From: Paralithodes platypus
Lineage: Eukaryota > Arthropoda > Malacostraca > Decapoda > Lithodidae
Reading direction: 5' to 3'
Length of the DNA: 64,000 bases
Assembly (NCBI GenBank): GCA_032716605.1
Contig: CM064485.1
Location: 32,589,722 to 32,653,721, forward strand
The translations under genes were made by a program, and so were the position numbers. A model generated the notes under the pieces. The model did no database searches, was not told the origin of the DNA, and saw only the letters and a program-made list of their open reading frames with translations. Positions 1 through 10,985 of this stretch are shown here, piece after piece (the stretch's first letter is position 1; the number at the start of each line of letters is the position of its first letter).

Positions 1-957
1 ATGCTTCGTGATCCACTTATCTTAACAACTAACATACATGGGTTATATCAGACCTTAACGCACAATACAACTGGCCAGCATTAAGCTGATTTTGCAGAGT
101 TAACCAGAGGGGGTATAATATTAATAAAAGGTGGTCAAAGATATGGAAAATGAGAGAGATAGGCAGAGGAAAAGATTCTCAGGTGCGAACGGGGTACAGG
201 TAGCAAGGGAAAAAGATGGGTGCGTTCTAGAAACCAGATCTGAGGGAGAGAGTGGCGAGGAACTGTATATATACTCGCACCAGCTCGAGCCGCGTGGGAA
301 AAAAGCGGTTACAAGTCCTCTAGCCACTACCATAGTAGCTAGCAAAACATTACGTCACCAAGCATGGTAAAGAACTCCCTCAACCAATCCCCACGAGGCC
401 AGCCAGCTGTGATGTCATCGAGCGGGGCAAAAACACTACGCGCCCCCTCTCACTCTGTTCTACTCTCTCTCTCTCTGATCTTATCATTACTAGTTAAGGA
501 TAAAACATATACTTTACAATTAAATATATAAAGCCTTGACATGGGCGAAAACAAAGAGCCTTTCTGGACTGCCCATGACACGAGCTTTCACATGAAATAA
601 AGCACACTCTAATACACAAACTGTAGCCCCATCCACTGCCCTGGCGATCCTAGCGAGTAACTGTAGGACAAGCCATGCGGTTCTAACGGAGTGGTTAACG
701 TCACACCCCCCCCCATGATTTTTCTCAGTGGCCCCAAGGCTCACAAAAATCTGATGGTTAGAACCCATGCTATATCTCCACTTCCCATCACCCAGCGGCA
801 GTAAAATATCTGGCACAGTTCTTCAACAAAACATTTTTCAAAATTATAACCCTCCCCAACACCATAGGTTAAATTATATGTAGTTATGCTCCTCAAGAGC
901 GAGCTTCTCTAGCCCAGCATTCTGAGAGGAGTGCAACTCAGAATTACTGCTATAACA
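1..957 (-). repeat. 3' LTR of element A, partial (cut by window edge)
   Basis: Matches 6076-7033 base for base apart from scattered substitutions and small indels. The match stops at 957/7033. On the minus strand the repeat starts TGTTATAGC, giving the canonical TG start. A TATATATA stretch lies at 265-273. No clear polypurine tract is visible just outside the LTR. Confidence 0.9.
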
Positions 958-1179
958 TACTAAAAAAATTCAACTATCAAAGAAAGAGTTTTATTTGATT
1001 TTTATGTTTATAATTTGTTTATTTCGGCTGCACTATAGGGGCAAGCCTAGTTTTTTCTTCTATACCAAACGCTCAACTCCTGCTTTACGACCCAATACGC
1101 TGGGCTACAACCGCGAGCCAACAAGCACCAAGCGCAAAATACTATTCAAACTAAAGCAGGAGGCTACCCGTGTGTCAAT

Positions 1180-2544
1180 CTACCCAGGATCATATACCCT
1201 TGAACGACCATCTGCAACCACGTTGTCACAATCGGCAATATGGCGTATGTCCAGGTTATATACCAGTAACCTTAGTGACCACCTGGTCAGCCTCATATTC
1301 CGATTGTGAAACTGGTCCAAGAACTTGAGAGGGTGATGATCTGGGTAAACTACAACGACTGGACCATAGGCTGGAACATAGACCTCGAAATGCCCCAGCG
1401 CAAGCACAACCGCCAGCAGCTCCTCCTCGACAACAGAGCAGCTCCCCTGGGCCGAATTGTACTTCTCCGAGCAGAAACTAACAGGATGCTCCAGCCCATC
1501 TTCGTCCTTTTCCACAAGGACGGCACCAGCCCCCACACCACTAGCCTCCGTTGCTAGTTGGAAAGGTAGGCTAAAGTCAGGGGCCCTAAGGATCGGGTGA
1601 GTGCACAACAGGTGTTTTACTTCTCTAAACACCTTCTCACACTCAGGCGCCCAATTGAACTTCTTATCCTTCCAGTTATCCTCCACCTGAGCTTGACTGT
1701 CCCGTTCTCCTTCTCCACCTTGACTGCTAAACGTCATCACAGGCACAGTGAGAGGCTCAGGGGGGTGCCTCCCATACGCCTTCACGGGATTATCATGACA
1801 TAACTGATTGCGCTTCCGTCTGTCTGGAGTGGCTACCAAGTAAACCAGGTCCGATAGCTCCTCCACCACCCTATAAGGACCAGCGTACTTCGCGGATAAG
1901 GGGTGACCTACAAGGGGCAGTAGAATCAACACCTCCTGACCCACGTGAAACTCCCTGAGTTCAACCTTGAGGTCGTACCTGTCCTTCCTGAGGGCCTGAG
2001 AGCTAGTCAAATTACGGCCAGCCAACTCCAGACTGCGCAACATCCGTTCTCGACTGTTGAGGACACACTTGAGCATAGAACAAGGTTTTTCTGCGCCCTC
2101 CCATACTTCTTCAACCATATGGAGAGGCCCTCTGACACGGTGTCCAAAGACGAGCTCATTAGGGCTGAATCCCAAACTCTCCCCAGGTACCTCCCACACA
2201 GCAAACAAAACACATGGCAGGCCAAGATCCCAATCCCTCCCACTCTCAAAGCAACAACAACGACGCACAGATTTCAAGGCTGAGTGCCATCGCTCTAACA
2301 CACCCTGGCTCTCCGGATGATATGCAGATGACACAACCCCAACAATCCCATGCTGCGGCATTGCTTGTACAAAGAGGCTAGAAGTGAAGTTGGATCCCCG
2401 GACTGACTGAATCCCCTGCGGGTAACCATACCGGGAAAAATACACTAGCAAGCTTCGGACCACCGTTTTCGCCGACCCATTTCTCATAGGGTACGCGTCA
2501 GGGTACCTTGTTGCTACATCTCCCGACTGTGCATCACTGCCCTC
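1180..2544 (-). pseudogene. pol: Element A pol remnant: integrase C-terminal half, linker, RNase H
   Basis: Open from just after an in-frame UAG (2545-2547) to the stop at 1180, in the same frame as the upstream gag-protease ORF. It begins inside the integrase core (DVATRYPDAYP at about 2510) and continues through the second catalytic block, the HPESQGVLERWH box and the C-terminal GPYRVVEELSD module. After the linker (EDNW) it jumps straight to KDKKFNWAPECEKVF, the start of the connection/RNase H region. Compared with element B, the whole reverse transcriptase palm (about 970 bp) is deleted without losing frame. The second catalytic Asp is replaced (QSVRGSNF against QSDQGSNF in B), so the integrase is dead as well as truncated. 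RNase H still shows EASG, EEELLAV, YPDHHPL and VADGRSR blocks. Confidence 0.85.
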
Positions 2545-4758
2545 CTACAACTCTTTCGTCTTTTTAAGCCCATCCTCTGCCCCTTCAGGAACAGTTACTG
2601 GGTCCTCTCCAGACTCGAAATGTGGTCCTAATAATGAGTCCCCGAGAAGGTCCGTTGACACTAAACTCTCAACCGCATCAACTTTCAACCCCTTCTCGGT
2701 ACCCTTCCTCCGCTGATCTAAAGATTGTTGACCAGAATGTGACTCCCTGGATGCAGAATCTCCGGTGACAACACACGCCATAGGCTGCACCGGACATATC
2801 TCAACCCACTCCTGCTCCTCCCTACTCACGTCGGCCGGCTTCTCGACAACGACTAAGGGTGGAGCCTCAGAAGTAGGCCCCGCAAAGTCGTTGCCAAGAA
2901 GGAGGTCGACGCCCCCAACAGGTAACTTCTCCACAATTCCTACATCCAGGTCACGAGTCACACCATCAACTTCCACCTTCATTCTTACAAGCGGGTATGA
3001 CCTTGTCGCATTAACTCCCTGAACCACAACCACCCGCGCCGTATTGACAGGTTTACCAGTGAAATTTCTCAACAGTGTTTGCGATGCCCCAGTGTCACGC
3101 AAAATTCTCACCTCATGTCTTCTACCCCCCCACTCCACACAACCGAGTCCCCTGTGGTCACTAAAGGCATCACGGACAGGGAATAAGCCTTCCGGATCCT
3201 TCTGCACTGGCAGTGTATTTACTTCGGAAGAAATGCCTCTAACAAACTCCGATGTCCTCTTGAACACTCCAATGCCGTGAGCAAAAGACACGGCTGCCGG
3301 AGGAGGTCGACTAGGGCACTCATTTGCCTTATGACCCTCCTGGTGGCACCTAAAACACATAAATTTCGGTTTCGGCTTATACTGTGATGTAAAAGGCCCC
3401 TGACTTTTCACATACGGTGTGGTGGTAGGTTTGGCTTCAGTTTTAGTTTCATTGCTCTTTGGTTTAAATGTGTCATTGCTACGGGGAGGGGGAGGATAAC
3501 GGTCCCTAGCACTTGCATCGTACTTCTGTGAGGACCCGCAACCCCGAATCAACGACAGCCGTAGATCAGCCATTTCTGCTGCTTCTACTAGAGTTCTTGG
3601 GTTTTTCTCCATTAAGTTCAAAGTTAGATCACCGCCCGTGCTCTTAAAGAACTGCTCCAACATCATTAACTGCTTAACTCCATCAAACGTTGTTACCTTC
3701 TCAGATCGGAGCCAGTTCCCCATAGCATCGGACAAGTCCCGGGCGTGTTCCAAAAAGGTGCTATCTCTTCCCTTAGTTACACCCCGGAACTTCAAACGGT
3801 ACGTTTCTGGTTGCAGTTCGTAAGCCCTCAGGACAGCCTCCTTGAGATCCTCGTACACAATACATAACTCCAAAGGTAACGCATCGTAGGCTTTAAGACC
3901 CTTGCCTATTAATCTAGAGGATACAAGTGCTGCCCATTTATTCTCTGGCCACTGGTGTTCCTGGCACTTCTTCTCAAAGCGTGTGAGAAATTCTGTTACA
4001 CCACTCTCATCAAACACCGGAACCAGTTTCAATAAGTGCGAGAGAGACTGCTCATGAACACGGTTACCAGCCCCAAGTCGCTGTCCCGTTGTCTCTACTC
4101 GCGACTTCTCTACGTCCATGTCGGCACAGTACCTAGTCGACTCAGCTTGGATTTTTGCTAGCTCTATTTGCTGCTGACTGATAGTTTTTCTCTCTTCTAT
4201 CTTGGCTCTCTCTTCTATCTTGGCTAATTCTATTTGCTGCTCACCTGCCCTGATAGCCTTTCTCTCTTCGATCCTAGCTAATTCGAGCTGAAGCAATAAT
4301 TCTGGAGATAACCCTTGAGGAGGTGAAGGTGCTACAATGTTTGAAATTACCGGTGGTCCCCCCAGGGGCAACCCACCCTGCCAGTCACCACCCACCTGTG
4401 GAAGCGTACCCAGGGTCAGCAAACCACTGGGATGGCTGGGAGTCGAGTGTAGGGGAAGCATGGCCGAAGGGCTCTGAGCACTCAACCCATCTCGCTCACC
4501 AGTCACCCTGCCCAGTACACACGTTATCAAGTTATCCTTGGTCATGCTGCTAGTAACCGCATGACCGATAGCTGTGGCCAGGCATTGAAGACCGTACCAA
4601 TCCATACCCTCCAACCGCTCGGCAGTAACAGGCCATTGCAAAAATATTCTAGCATCCTCCTCACAGTTCACCCAATTAACCCTTTCATCATGCTGCTGTT
4701 CCTCAGTTTCGACATTACGTACTGTGTCTCCATTCTCCTCTGATCCGGTATAAGACAT
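2545..4758 (-). CDS. gag: Element A Gag-protease polyprotein
   Basis: ATG at 4758, nine bases inside a longer frame that opens with GTG. About 738 residues. The N-terminal region matches element C Gag. Around residues 160-210 there is a Glu/Gln/Lys-rich, probably coiled-coil stretch built from a short repeat (QQIELAKIEER). The Gag core around residues 240-400 contains EFLTRFEKKCQEHQWP and YRLKFRGVTKG. A CCHC zinc knuckle (CFRCHQEGHKANEC) lies near residue 467. An aspartic protease follows with RDTGASQTLL near residue 550 and GVDLLLGNDF downstream. The ORF ends in UAG, but the pol remnant continues in the same frame, so this stop either is a mutation or was meant to be read through. Element C has no stop at the equivalent place. 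Confidence 0.88.
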   Translation of the reverse strand: MSYTGSEENGDTVRNVETEEQQHDERVNWVNCEEDARIFLQWPVTAERLEGMDWYGLQCLATAIGHAVTSSMTKDNLITCVLGRVTGERDGLSAQSPSAMLPLHSTPSHPSGLLTLGTLPQVGGDWQGGLPLGGPPVISNIVAPSPPQGLSPELLLQLELARIEERKAIRAGEQQIELAKIEERAKIEERKTISQQQIELAKIQAESTRYCADMDVEKSRVETTGQRLGAGNRVHEQSLSHLLKLVPVFDESGVTEFLTRFEKKCQEHQWPENKWAALVSSRLIGKGLKAYDALPLELCIVYEDLKEAVLRAYELQPETYRLKFRGVTKGRDSTFLEHARDLSDAMGNWLRSEKVTTFDGVKQLMMLEQFFKSTGGDLTLNLMEKNPRTLVEAAEMADLRLSLIRGCGSSQKYDASARDRYPPPPRSNDTFKPKSNETKTEAKPTTTPYVKSQGPFTSQYKPKPKFMCFRCHQEGHKANECPSRPPPAAVSFAHGIGVFKRTSEFVRGISSEVNTLPVQKDPEGLFPVRDAFSDHRGLGCVEWGGRRHEVRILRDTGASQTLLRNFTGKPVNTARVVVVQGVNATRSYPLVRMKVEVDGVTRDLDVGIVEKLPVGGVDLLLGNDFAGPTSEAPPLVVVEKPADVSREEQEWVEICPVQPMACVVTGDSASRESHSGQQSLDQRRKGTEKGLKVDAVESLVSTDLLGDSLLGPHFESGEDPVTVPEGAEDGLKKTKEL

Positions 4759-4966
4759 GATGCTCACAAAAATTTCTCACCACAATATTCAGAAAAGAAG
4801 CACCCCAAACTCTTATACCTCGATATACACACAAAAATTCTCGGAAATACTCAAGGGCTATACTATGTTCCAAAAAAAAAAATATTCTTGCTGATCCCCG
4901 CAAAATATTCTCCAAAACAACAAATGTTCCCTGCTAATAAATGTAGGTTCACCAAATCCTAGGTAA

Positions 4967-4974
4967 GGTCGCCA
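4967..4974 (-). promoter_or_regulatory. Primer-binding-site-like sequence of element A
   Basis: On the minus strand the 5' LTR ends GTCGTAACA, followed by AA and then TGGCGACC. Element C has exactly the same arrangement after its 5' LTR (43963-43970). Conservation between otherwise diverged elements supports its role as the minus-strand primer site. I did not assign the priming tRNA. Confidence 0.65.
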
Positions 4975-4976
4975 TT

Positions 4977-7033
4977 TGTTACGACTGGGGTCAAATATAT
5001 CAGGGCTCTTATTCATTGGACTAGTAATGGCATAAATGCTACAACGGAAAGTGCTAGATCCAACCTCTGATGTATATTCCCAGTGAACAAAGAACACAAA
5101 TACTCTACAGAGTTCTATATGCAATAATAGGCTATCAAACTCTCAATAAATGTGCGTCTACTCTAGGCTTAATGTTATGTGAAAACAGCCTATTACTACC
5201 TATAACCGAAGGTGCTTGGTTATGGTATGCAAAGTAAGGTGGTAAGAGAAGTTACAGCTTACGTTACTTTAATCAATAAATGTCAGGCACTCCTGCATGA
5301 AAGAAAATACACTAAAGTCCTTCAACACTAACAAGGAATCTTCTTTAAATGTTAGATGCTATAAAGATGCTCGTATCAGAAATGGAACCCAAAAAGGCAG
5401 GCAGCGGAACAATGCTCGTGCAGGCTATGCACACAAAAAGGCAGAATATATAATGCCGTCGGAGCCAAGAATATCCTAAACACTACAACAATAATAATAA
5501 TCGCCACGACAATGCAGTATTCCTATCAACAAAAAGAGCCTAAGTCGTTTGTGTCTCCATACATCAAACTAGGCTGCGAAATGCTTGTGTAATCATAAAT
5601 GGGTATGCATAAAAAGAGTAATTAGGTTAATATACTTAATGTCTACTATGATTGATAAAGTCTAGCTAGAGTCAATGATACGAGATACTGGTGCGCATGG
5701 CATGCCGCATAGCCTAGTGCAAATCTCAAGTCTGTGCGTCAAATATTACGTTATAATGAAGGGTAGCTCTCTTGAGAAACCTTAATACCGAAGTATTAAG
5801 CGTTCTCCTGGCGTACCTCAAAGACAAACAATCGAGACTAGAACAGTGCAGAATGGTATAGGCAAAAAGCCCTCATTCGTGCATGCTCTACTCTCAATGG
5901 CACACAGACTAGAATTTACTCAATCAACTCCAGTTCTCAGGTATGTCGTGCAGCTTTTTCCTAAAGCCAGCACTCATAGGAAACAATACCTTATAATATC
6001 AGACTCCTAGTCTAGCATTATCTAATCCAGCAGAACACTAATAATTAAAGGAAGCAGTAATATGAAAGCCAACCAATGCTTCGTGATCCACTTATCTTAA
6101 CAACTAACATACATGGGTTATATCAGACCTTAACGCACAATACAACTGGCCAGCATGAAGCTGATTTTGCAGAGTTAACCAGAGGGGGTATAATATTAAT
6201 AAAAGGTGGTCAAAGATATGGAAAATGAGAGAGATAGCCAGAGGAAAAGATTTTCAGGTGCGAACGGGGTACAGGTAGCAAGGGAAAAAGATGGGTGCGT
6301 TCTAGAAACCAGATCTGAGGGAGAGAGTGGCGAGGAACTGTATATATACTCGCACCAGCTCGAGCCGCGTGGGAAAAAAGCGGTTACAAGTCCTCTAGCC
6401 ACTACCAAAGTAGCTAGCAAAACATTACGTCACCAAGCATGGTAAAGAACTCCCTCAACCAATCCCCACGAGGCCAGCCAGCTGTGATGTCATCGAGCGG
6501 GGCAAAAACACTACGCGCCCCCTCTCACTCTGTTCTACTCTCTCTCTCTCTCTGATCTTATCATTACTAGTTAAGGATAAAACATATACTTTACAATTAA
6601 ATATATAAAGCCTTGACATGGGCGAAAACAAAGAGCCTTTCTGGACTGCCCATGACACGAGCTTTCACATGAAATAAAGCACACTCTAATACACAAACTG
6701 TAGCCCCATCCACTGCCCTGGCGATCCTAGTGAGTAACTGTAGGACAAGCCATGCGGTTCTAACGGAGTGGTTAACGTCACACCCCCCCCAAGATTTTTC
6801 TCAGAGGCCCCAAGGCTCACAAAAATCTGATGGTTAGAACCCATGCTATATCTCCACTTCCCATCACCCAGCGGCAGTAAAATATCTGGCACAGTTCTTC
6901 AACAAAACATTTTTCAAAATTATAACCCTCCCCAACACCATAGGTTAAATTATATGTAGTTATGCTCCTCAAGAGCGAGCTTCTCTAGCCCAGCATTCTG
7001 AGAGGAGTGCAACTCAGAATTACTGCTATAACA
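4977..7033 (-). repeat. 5' LTR of element A (about 2.06 kb)
   Basis: Minus-strand boundaries are TGTTATAG (start, 7033) and GTAACA (end, 4977). The 6076-7033 part is matched by bases 1-957. The rest has no second copy in the window. The part at 4977-6075 has no long ORF and consists of AT-rich LTR sequence. Confidence 0.85.
6341..6349 (-). promoter_or_regulatory. Candidate TATA box in LTR A
   Basis: The minus strand reads GAGTATATATACAG in a GC-richer context, and the same site is kept in the other LTR at 265-273. A TGACGTAA motif (CRE-like) lies upstream on the minus strand near 6425. Position and conservation fit a pol II promoter; no transcription evidence is available. Confidence 0.4.
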
Positions 7034-7146
7034 TGAAATAAAGCACACTCTAATACACAAACTGTAGCCCCATCCACTGCCCTGGCGATCCTAGCGAGTC
7101 ACTGTAGGACAAGCCATGCGGTTCTAACGGAGTGGTTAACGTCACA
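7034..7146. repeat. Partial extra copy of LTR A segment
   Basis: Repeats 6670-6783 (and 592-705) almost exactly, starting at the shared word ACATGAAATAAAGC and ending just where a trinucleotide microsatellite begins. It abuts the start of the LTR. A microhomology-joined duplication is the simplest reading, so the original flank of element A is lost. Confidence 0.8.
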
Positions 7147-7625
7147 TGATGATGGTAGTGACGATGGTGTGAGTATTAGTGATGATGGTGAGTAGTAGTG
7201 AGGATGGTTAAATTTGTAGTGATGATGACGATAGTTGTGGTGATGAAGTTCATAGTAATGGTGATGATGGCAGTAGTAGTGATGATGGTGACAGTAGAAT
7301 AAACTATGGTAATATTTGTGACAGTAGTAATGATGATGGTTATAGTAGTAGTGATGATGTTAACAGTAGTAATGATGATTGTAAGATGGTGGTGATGATA
7401 TTAGTAATGATGGTTGATAGTTGTAGTATCAATCATGAAAGTAGTGATTAAGATGCTAGTGACAATGGACAGTGATGATGGTGAGAGTAGTAGTGATAAT
7501 TGTAATTGTAGTAGTGATGATGATCATAGTAATGGTGATGATGACAGTACTCGTGATGATTGTGGCAGTTGTAGTGATGATGGCAGTTGTAGTGATGATG
7601 GCAGTAGTAGTGATTATGTTGATTG
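7147..7625. repeat. Degenerate GATGATGGT/AGT trinucleotide microsatellite
   Basis: About 480 bp of imperfect GAT, GGT and AGT triplets. Long reading frames here on both strands (Asp/Ser/Gly-rich on plus, His/Tyr-rich on minus) are products of the repeat and are not annotated as genes. Confidence 0.9.
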
Positions 7626-7835
7626 TGATTGGAAAACGGCACGTCTACTTTATTGGGAAGGGGTCGACTCAGCTGACTAACTAGGAGGATGAGAGGCTCT
7701 GTCACCATTGCTTGACTTACCCCTAGATTGACCTCAGTACCACCTAGCCTGACCACGGCCTCTAGCTGTGCCACAGTAATAGCCACTGCTTCCAGGTCGG
7801 GGTTGAGCCTTGCTAGACTGTGGGGATTGAAGGAA

Positions 7836-9772
7836 TCAACGAGTATGACTCTTACTGTGTGCTGGTTTAAGAACTGCATCACTCTTCAATCTGGAAGCAT
7901 TGGCGCGGCTAGAGTCAAACAAACAATTAACGGTGCACCAGGCATCTGGGGAGGCAAGAGTAGGAGGTAACACAGATAACAAAATCAATCTCCTACCAAT
8001 CTCTTCCGGCAGCTTCTTAACCAGATAAACCCTCAAGTCTTGGCATACCCGCACGGCCTCAAACCGGGCCATACGGACATCACCCAGAGACTGGACGGAA
8101 TTCTGAAGCAAGACCCACCGGGTAAGAGATAAGGCCTTGTGGGTATTACTATCCGGTACTGACTCAGTCGTACGCAATAGAGACTGAGCTATTTGGTGAC
8201 TGATCAGAAACTGTGACAGCAATCTCCAGGCCCTCTGCCTCATTTCAAATCTTTGTCGACCTGCAACTGAGTAGGTGTACAAAACGGTTCAGCTAACTGA
8301 TCCAAAGATAGTTTAGGAGCACACACAATATCTAGAATGCAATTGGGAACTCCTTCCGCCTGTGCGACCAGCATGGAGAACCAATGATGGTCCTCCGGCG
8401 GGAGCTGGTGACTACTCTTATTGGTAATTGTACTGGCAAACAGCTGGGCCTCTTGCTCCCACCCAGTCCAGGCCTGGCACCTACACCCTCCAAATGAAGC
8501 ACGGGCAATCCAGCATTGTCCCGGCGTGGATATGACTGAATCTCAGGGGTTAAGCCCTCAAGGGGAGGTGGAATCAGGTCCGACAAAATATTAATTTTGG
8601 ACGGCTGCAAAGCTGAAGTTACCGGAGTGACTGGGGTCGCACTAGTGACAATGGAAGGGAGTTGAGGATTAATTTGCAGAAGAACCTGCACTTGGCCCAG
8701 AGGTCGCGCCACCGGTGCCGAGGGATTGCAGCCTTGGCTTTCCGTTCCTCATTAATACTTTTAAGTAGTTCTACCCACCCCGTAAATTGTTCCTTAGTCA
8801 CAAACACATCACCTTGATGATCAGCTGAAGACGACGGGCGAGAGGATCCAGAATCCTGCGGTCCCGCCTCCGGGGCAGGGAGTTGTTGGCCAGACGGTAT
8901 CTCCTCCACCGCCACCGCAATTCGGTCCGAAAGCGAAGTAACACCCGGCAACCGGGTTGAGGGGTCTTGAGAGGTATCTGAGTGGACCTCCTCAAACCGG
9001 GTGGCTGTGTCACTATTCGTAGGTTCTGTACCTCGAGGAAAGTGGTCGTCGGCCCAAAGATTTGGGATCAGTGAATGTTCCATAGGGGAGGAGCGGCCCA
9101 GGAGCTCAGGGTGGCTGGAAGATTCTGAGACATCGTGAGTGTCTTCGACCGCCGTTGTGACACTGCCATGATCCTCAGTCAATACTGGGAGTTGAACGGG
9201 CGACTCCTGAGTTGACGCCTGGCGGGGGATCATATATGGCTTCCTTCTAACTGACGGGGACACGGGGACCACTTTAGGTGAAACTGTAGGGCCGATGATA
9301 CTGCAATCAGTTAAAGGAGTGGAGGAGCCTGGGAGAGGGGGAGAAGAATACTGCCGCTCAGCTGGTGACGACTTTGACCTGCAACCTCCAGATGTCGATG
9401 GGATCTTCTTCGCCGTTTCGCCAGGCGCTCCTCGTCCTTCGACTTCACACGGCTATGGTGTCGTGAGTGGGAGTCTGATTTATTTTTCTTCGTCACCTGC
9501 GTCGGCGGCGGAGAAGGAGATTTGTGGTGTTGATGAGGTGATCTAGAACAAGATCGTCGTCACTGAGGAACTGGCGGATCACTCAAAGCTCTCGGCCTCT
9601 TGGATTGGCAGGAGGGAGGTACTGCACTGTCAGACGAATCATCCTTCGATACAGCCTTTTGCTTCTTAGTCTTGGTACGAAAATGTGAAGCTGTCGCACT
9701 GGGCCGAGATGCAGTAGAGTCAAATGACGCAGGTGTGCTAATCATAAAGTCCCATAGCAATTGATCATCCAT
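7836..9772 (-). pseudogene. Broken Ser/Arg/Pro-rich ORF, unclassified (possible retroelement ORF1/gag)
   Basis: Minus-strand coding potential with several breaks. From 9772 (ATG) a frame runs to 9311 with one internal UGA at 9560. It encodes a basic segment rich in SR, RRRR and HSRHHSR. A second frame, 9272-8619, is acidic and Ser/Pro-rich. A third, 8712-8332, is Pro-rich. A fourth, 8282-7836, returns to the second frame and looks helical (RQRAWRLLSQFLISHQ, LTRWVLLQNSV). The pattern of one protein broken by about two frameshifts and nonsense codons suggests a decayed mobile-element ORF1 or Gag. A DIRS-like Gag was considered, but I see no decisive motif, no zinc knuckle and no adjacent RT or tyrosine recombinase. 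Function unknown. Confidence 0.4.
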
Positions 9773-10938
9773 TTACAAAGATTTATGAACGACATCACGG
9801 CAGTATGTGCGAAAGGTAGATCGTATAGCCAGCGGTATAGACTTACGTTTGTCGTTGGAATGCGTCACAAAACCGTTCCAGAACTTGGAACACTGCACAC
9901 AGTTCTTAATCAACCACCTGCCTCTAGAGCGGTCCAGGCACTGAACACACGCACACAAAGTTTATGGCCTGACACAGGGAGGTTCGAGCAGTTATGGCCT
10001 GAACAGAACTGTATCGTAGCGACATCCATGATTAACTCCCCCCCGCCGGGGTTGATGCTGTCCTCCTAGAGACCTACACGCCTCGCGGGTTTTACTTGGA
10101 ATACCACACCTGAGGGAGGAAATTTTCAATAATCAATGCTCATAAGGACTAGTCTATGAAAGCGGAACATAACATATCACGCAAGAGAAAAAAAAAAAAA
10201 CTACCACTAGTATCAACTCAAGTCCCCTTACGTTACAATAACCACACCCAATGGTTGAGTTGTGACTTCTTACCCAAATGACCAACACTGACCTTAGCCT
10301 AACATCGTGCCTAAGTAACCAGTTCTAGGATGACAGGCGACCAACGCTGGGCAAAGAGTGAATCAGTACCAGACTAATTTGAGGAAGATAGGCTAGGTGA
10401 ATCTTCGGCTTCACCAATGCTCGGCGGAAAGGGCCTCCCTTTTTCCGACGGACAATCGTTCGGTGTACCAGACTACGAACAGATTCATTGGATTTTGACG
10501 GAAGTGTCACAATGATGCCGGGCCGGCCGGGTCGCCGAAAACACTAGGACATCCCATCTCGCCAACAATAAACATATAGCCAGTGTTTGTGAGTGTTTTA
10601 GCCTGGTCCAAAGTTGAGGCAGGTCGGTTCTAAGGCCTATTTCGTATTGATAATATTGTTTTCTGTTCAATTTATATATCGCGGTCCCTTGACCAGACAG
10701 TGGTGAAGCCAAATGTTGAGCTGTAAACATGCATACAAATTATTCGAGTTTCTCACATAAAAAAACACACAGATTCACCCATTTCCCATGTCAAGAATTC
10801 CCGCCATTGCACAAAATGACGTCGTGGTAAACACGCCAGTTCGCGCCACATAAAATAACTTAGATAAGCTATATTTCTATGTTGTTAAAACAAATTGATG
10901 AAAGTTCTTCAGTATCATGTACCTAAAACCAAGCAGAT
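9773..10938. other. No gene recognised
   Basis: Unique-looking sequence of mixed composition with a 12-13-base A run near 10188. I see no conserved protein, RNA gene, terminal repeat or target duplication here. Confidence 0.5.
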
Positions 10939-10946
10939 CCCAATGG

Positions 10947-10950
<4 letters not shown>

Positions 10951-10984
<34 letters not shown>
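10951..10984. repeat. (TAA)n microsatellite, probable LINE 3' tail
   Basis: About eleven TAA units directly abutting the 3' side of a minus-strand LINE fragment. Simple-repeat tails are common at LINE 3' ends, so this may mark the element's end. Confidence 0.75.

Positions 10985-10985
<1 letters not shown>

Larger units (their letters stand above)
1..7033 (-). mobile_element. LTR retrotransposon A (Ty3/gypsy-like, INT-before-RT group), 3' end off window
   Basis: Bases 1-957 and 6076-7033 are near-identical direct repeats, so two LTRs flank minus-strand gag-pol coding sequence. The 5' LTR is 4977-7033; the 3' LTR starts at 957 and leaves the window at base 1. Next to the 5' LTR is a primer-binding-site-like TGGCGACC, shared with element C. 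Coding order on the minus strand is gag, zinc knuckle, protease, integrase C-terminal part, linker, RNase H. The integrase N-terminal half and the reverse transcriptase palm are missing, so the element cannot be autonomous. I counted roughly eight substitutions between the LTR parts that can be compared, which suggests a fairly recent insertion. No env-like ORF is present. Confidence 0.9.

Noticed and set aside
7414..7882. Asp/Ser-rich and His/Tyr-rich reading frames
   Set aside because: Products of the GAT/AGT trinucleotide repeat; no conserved domain.
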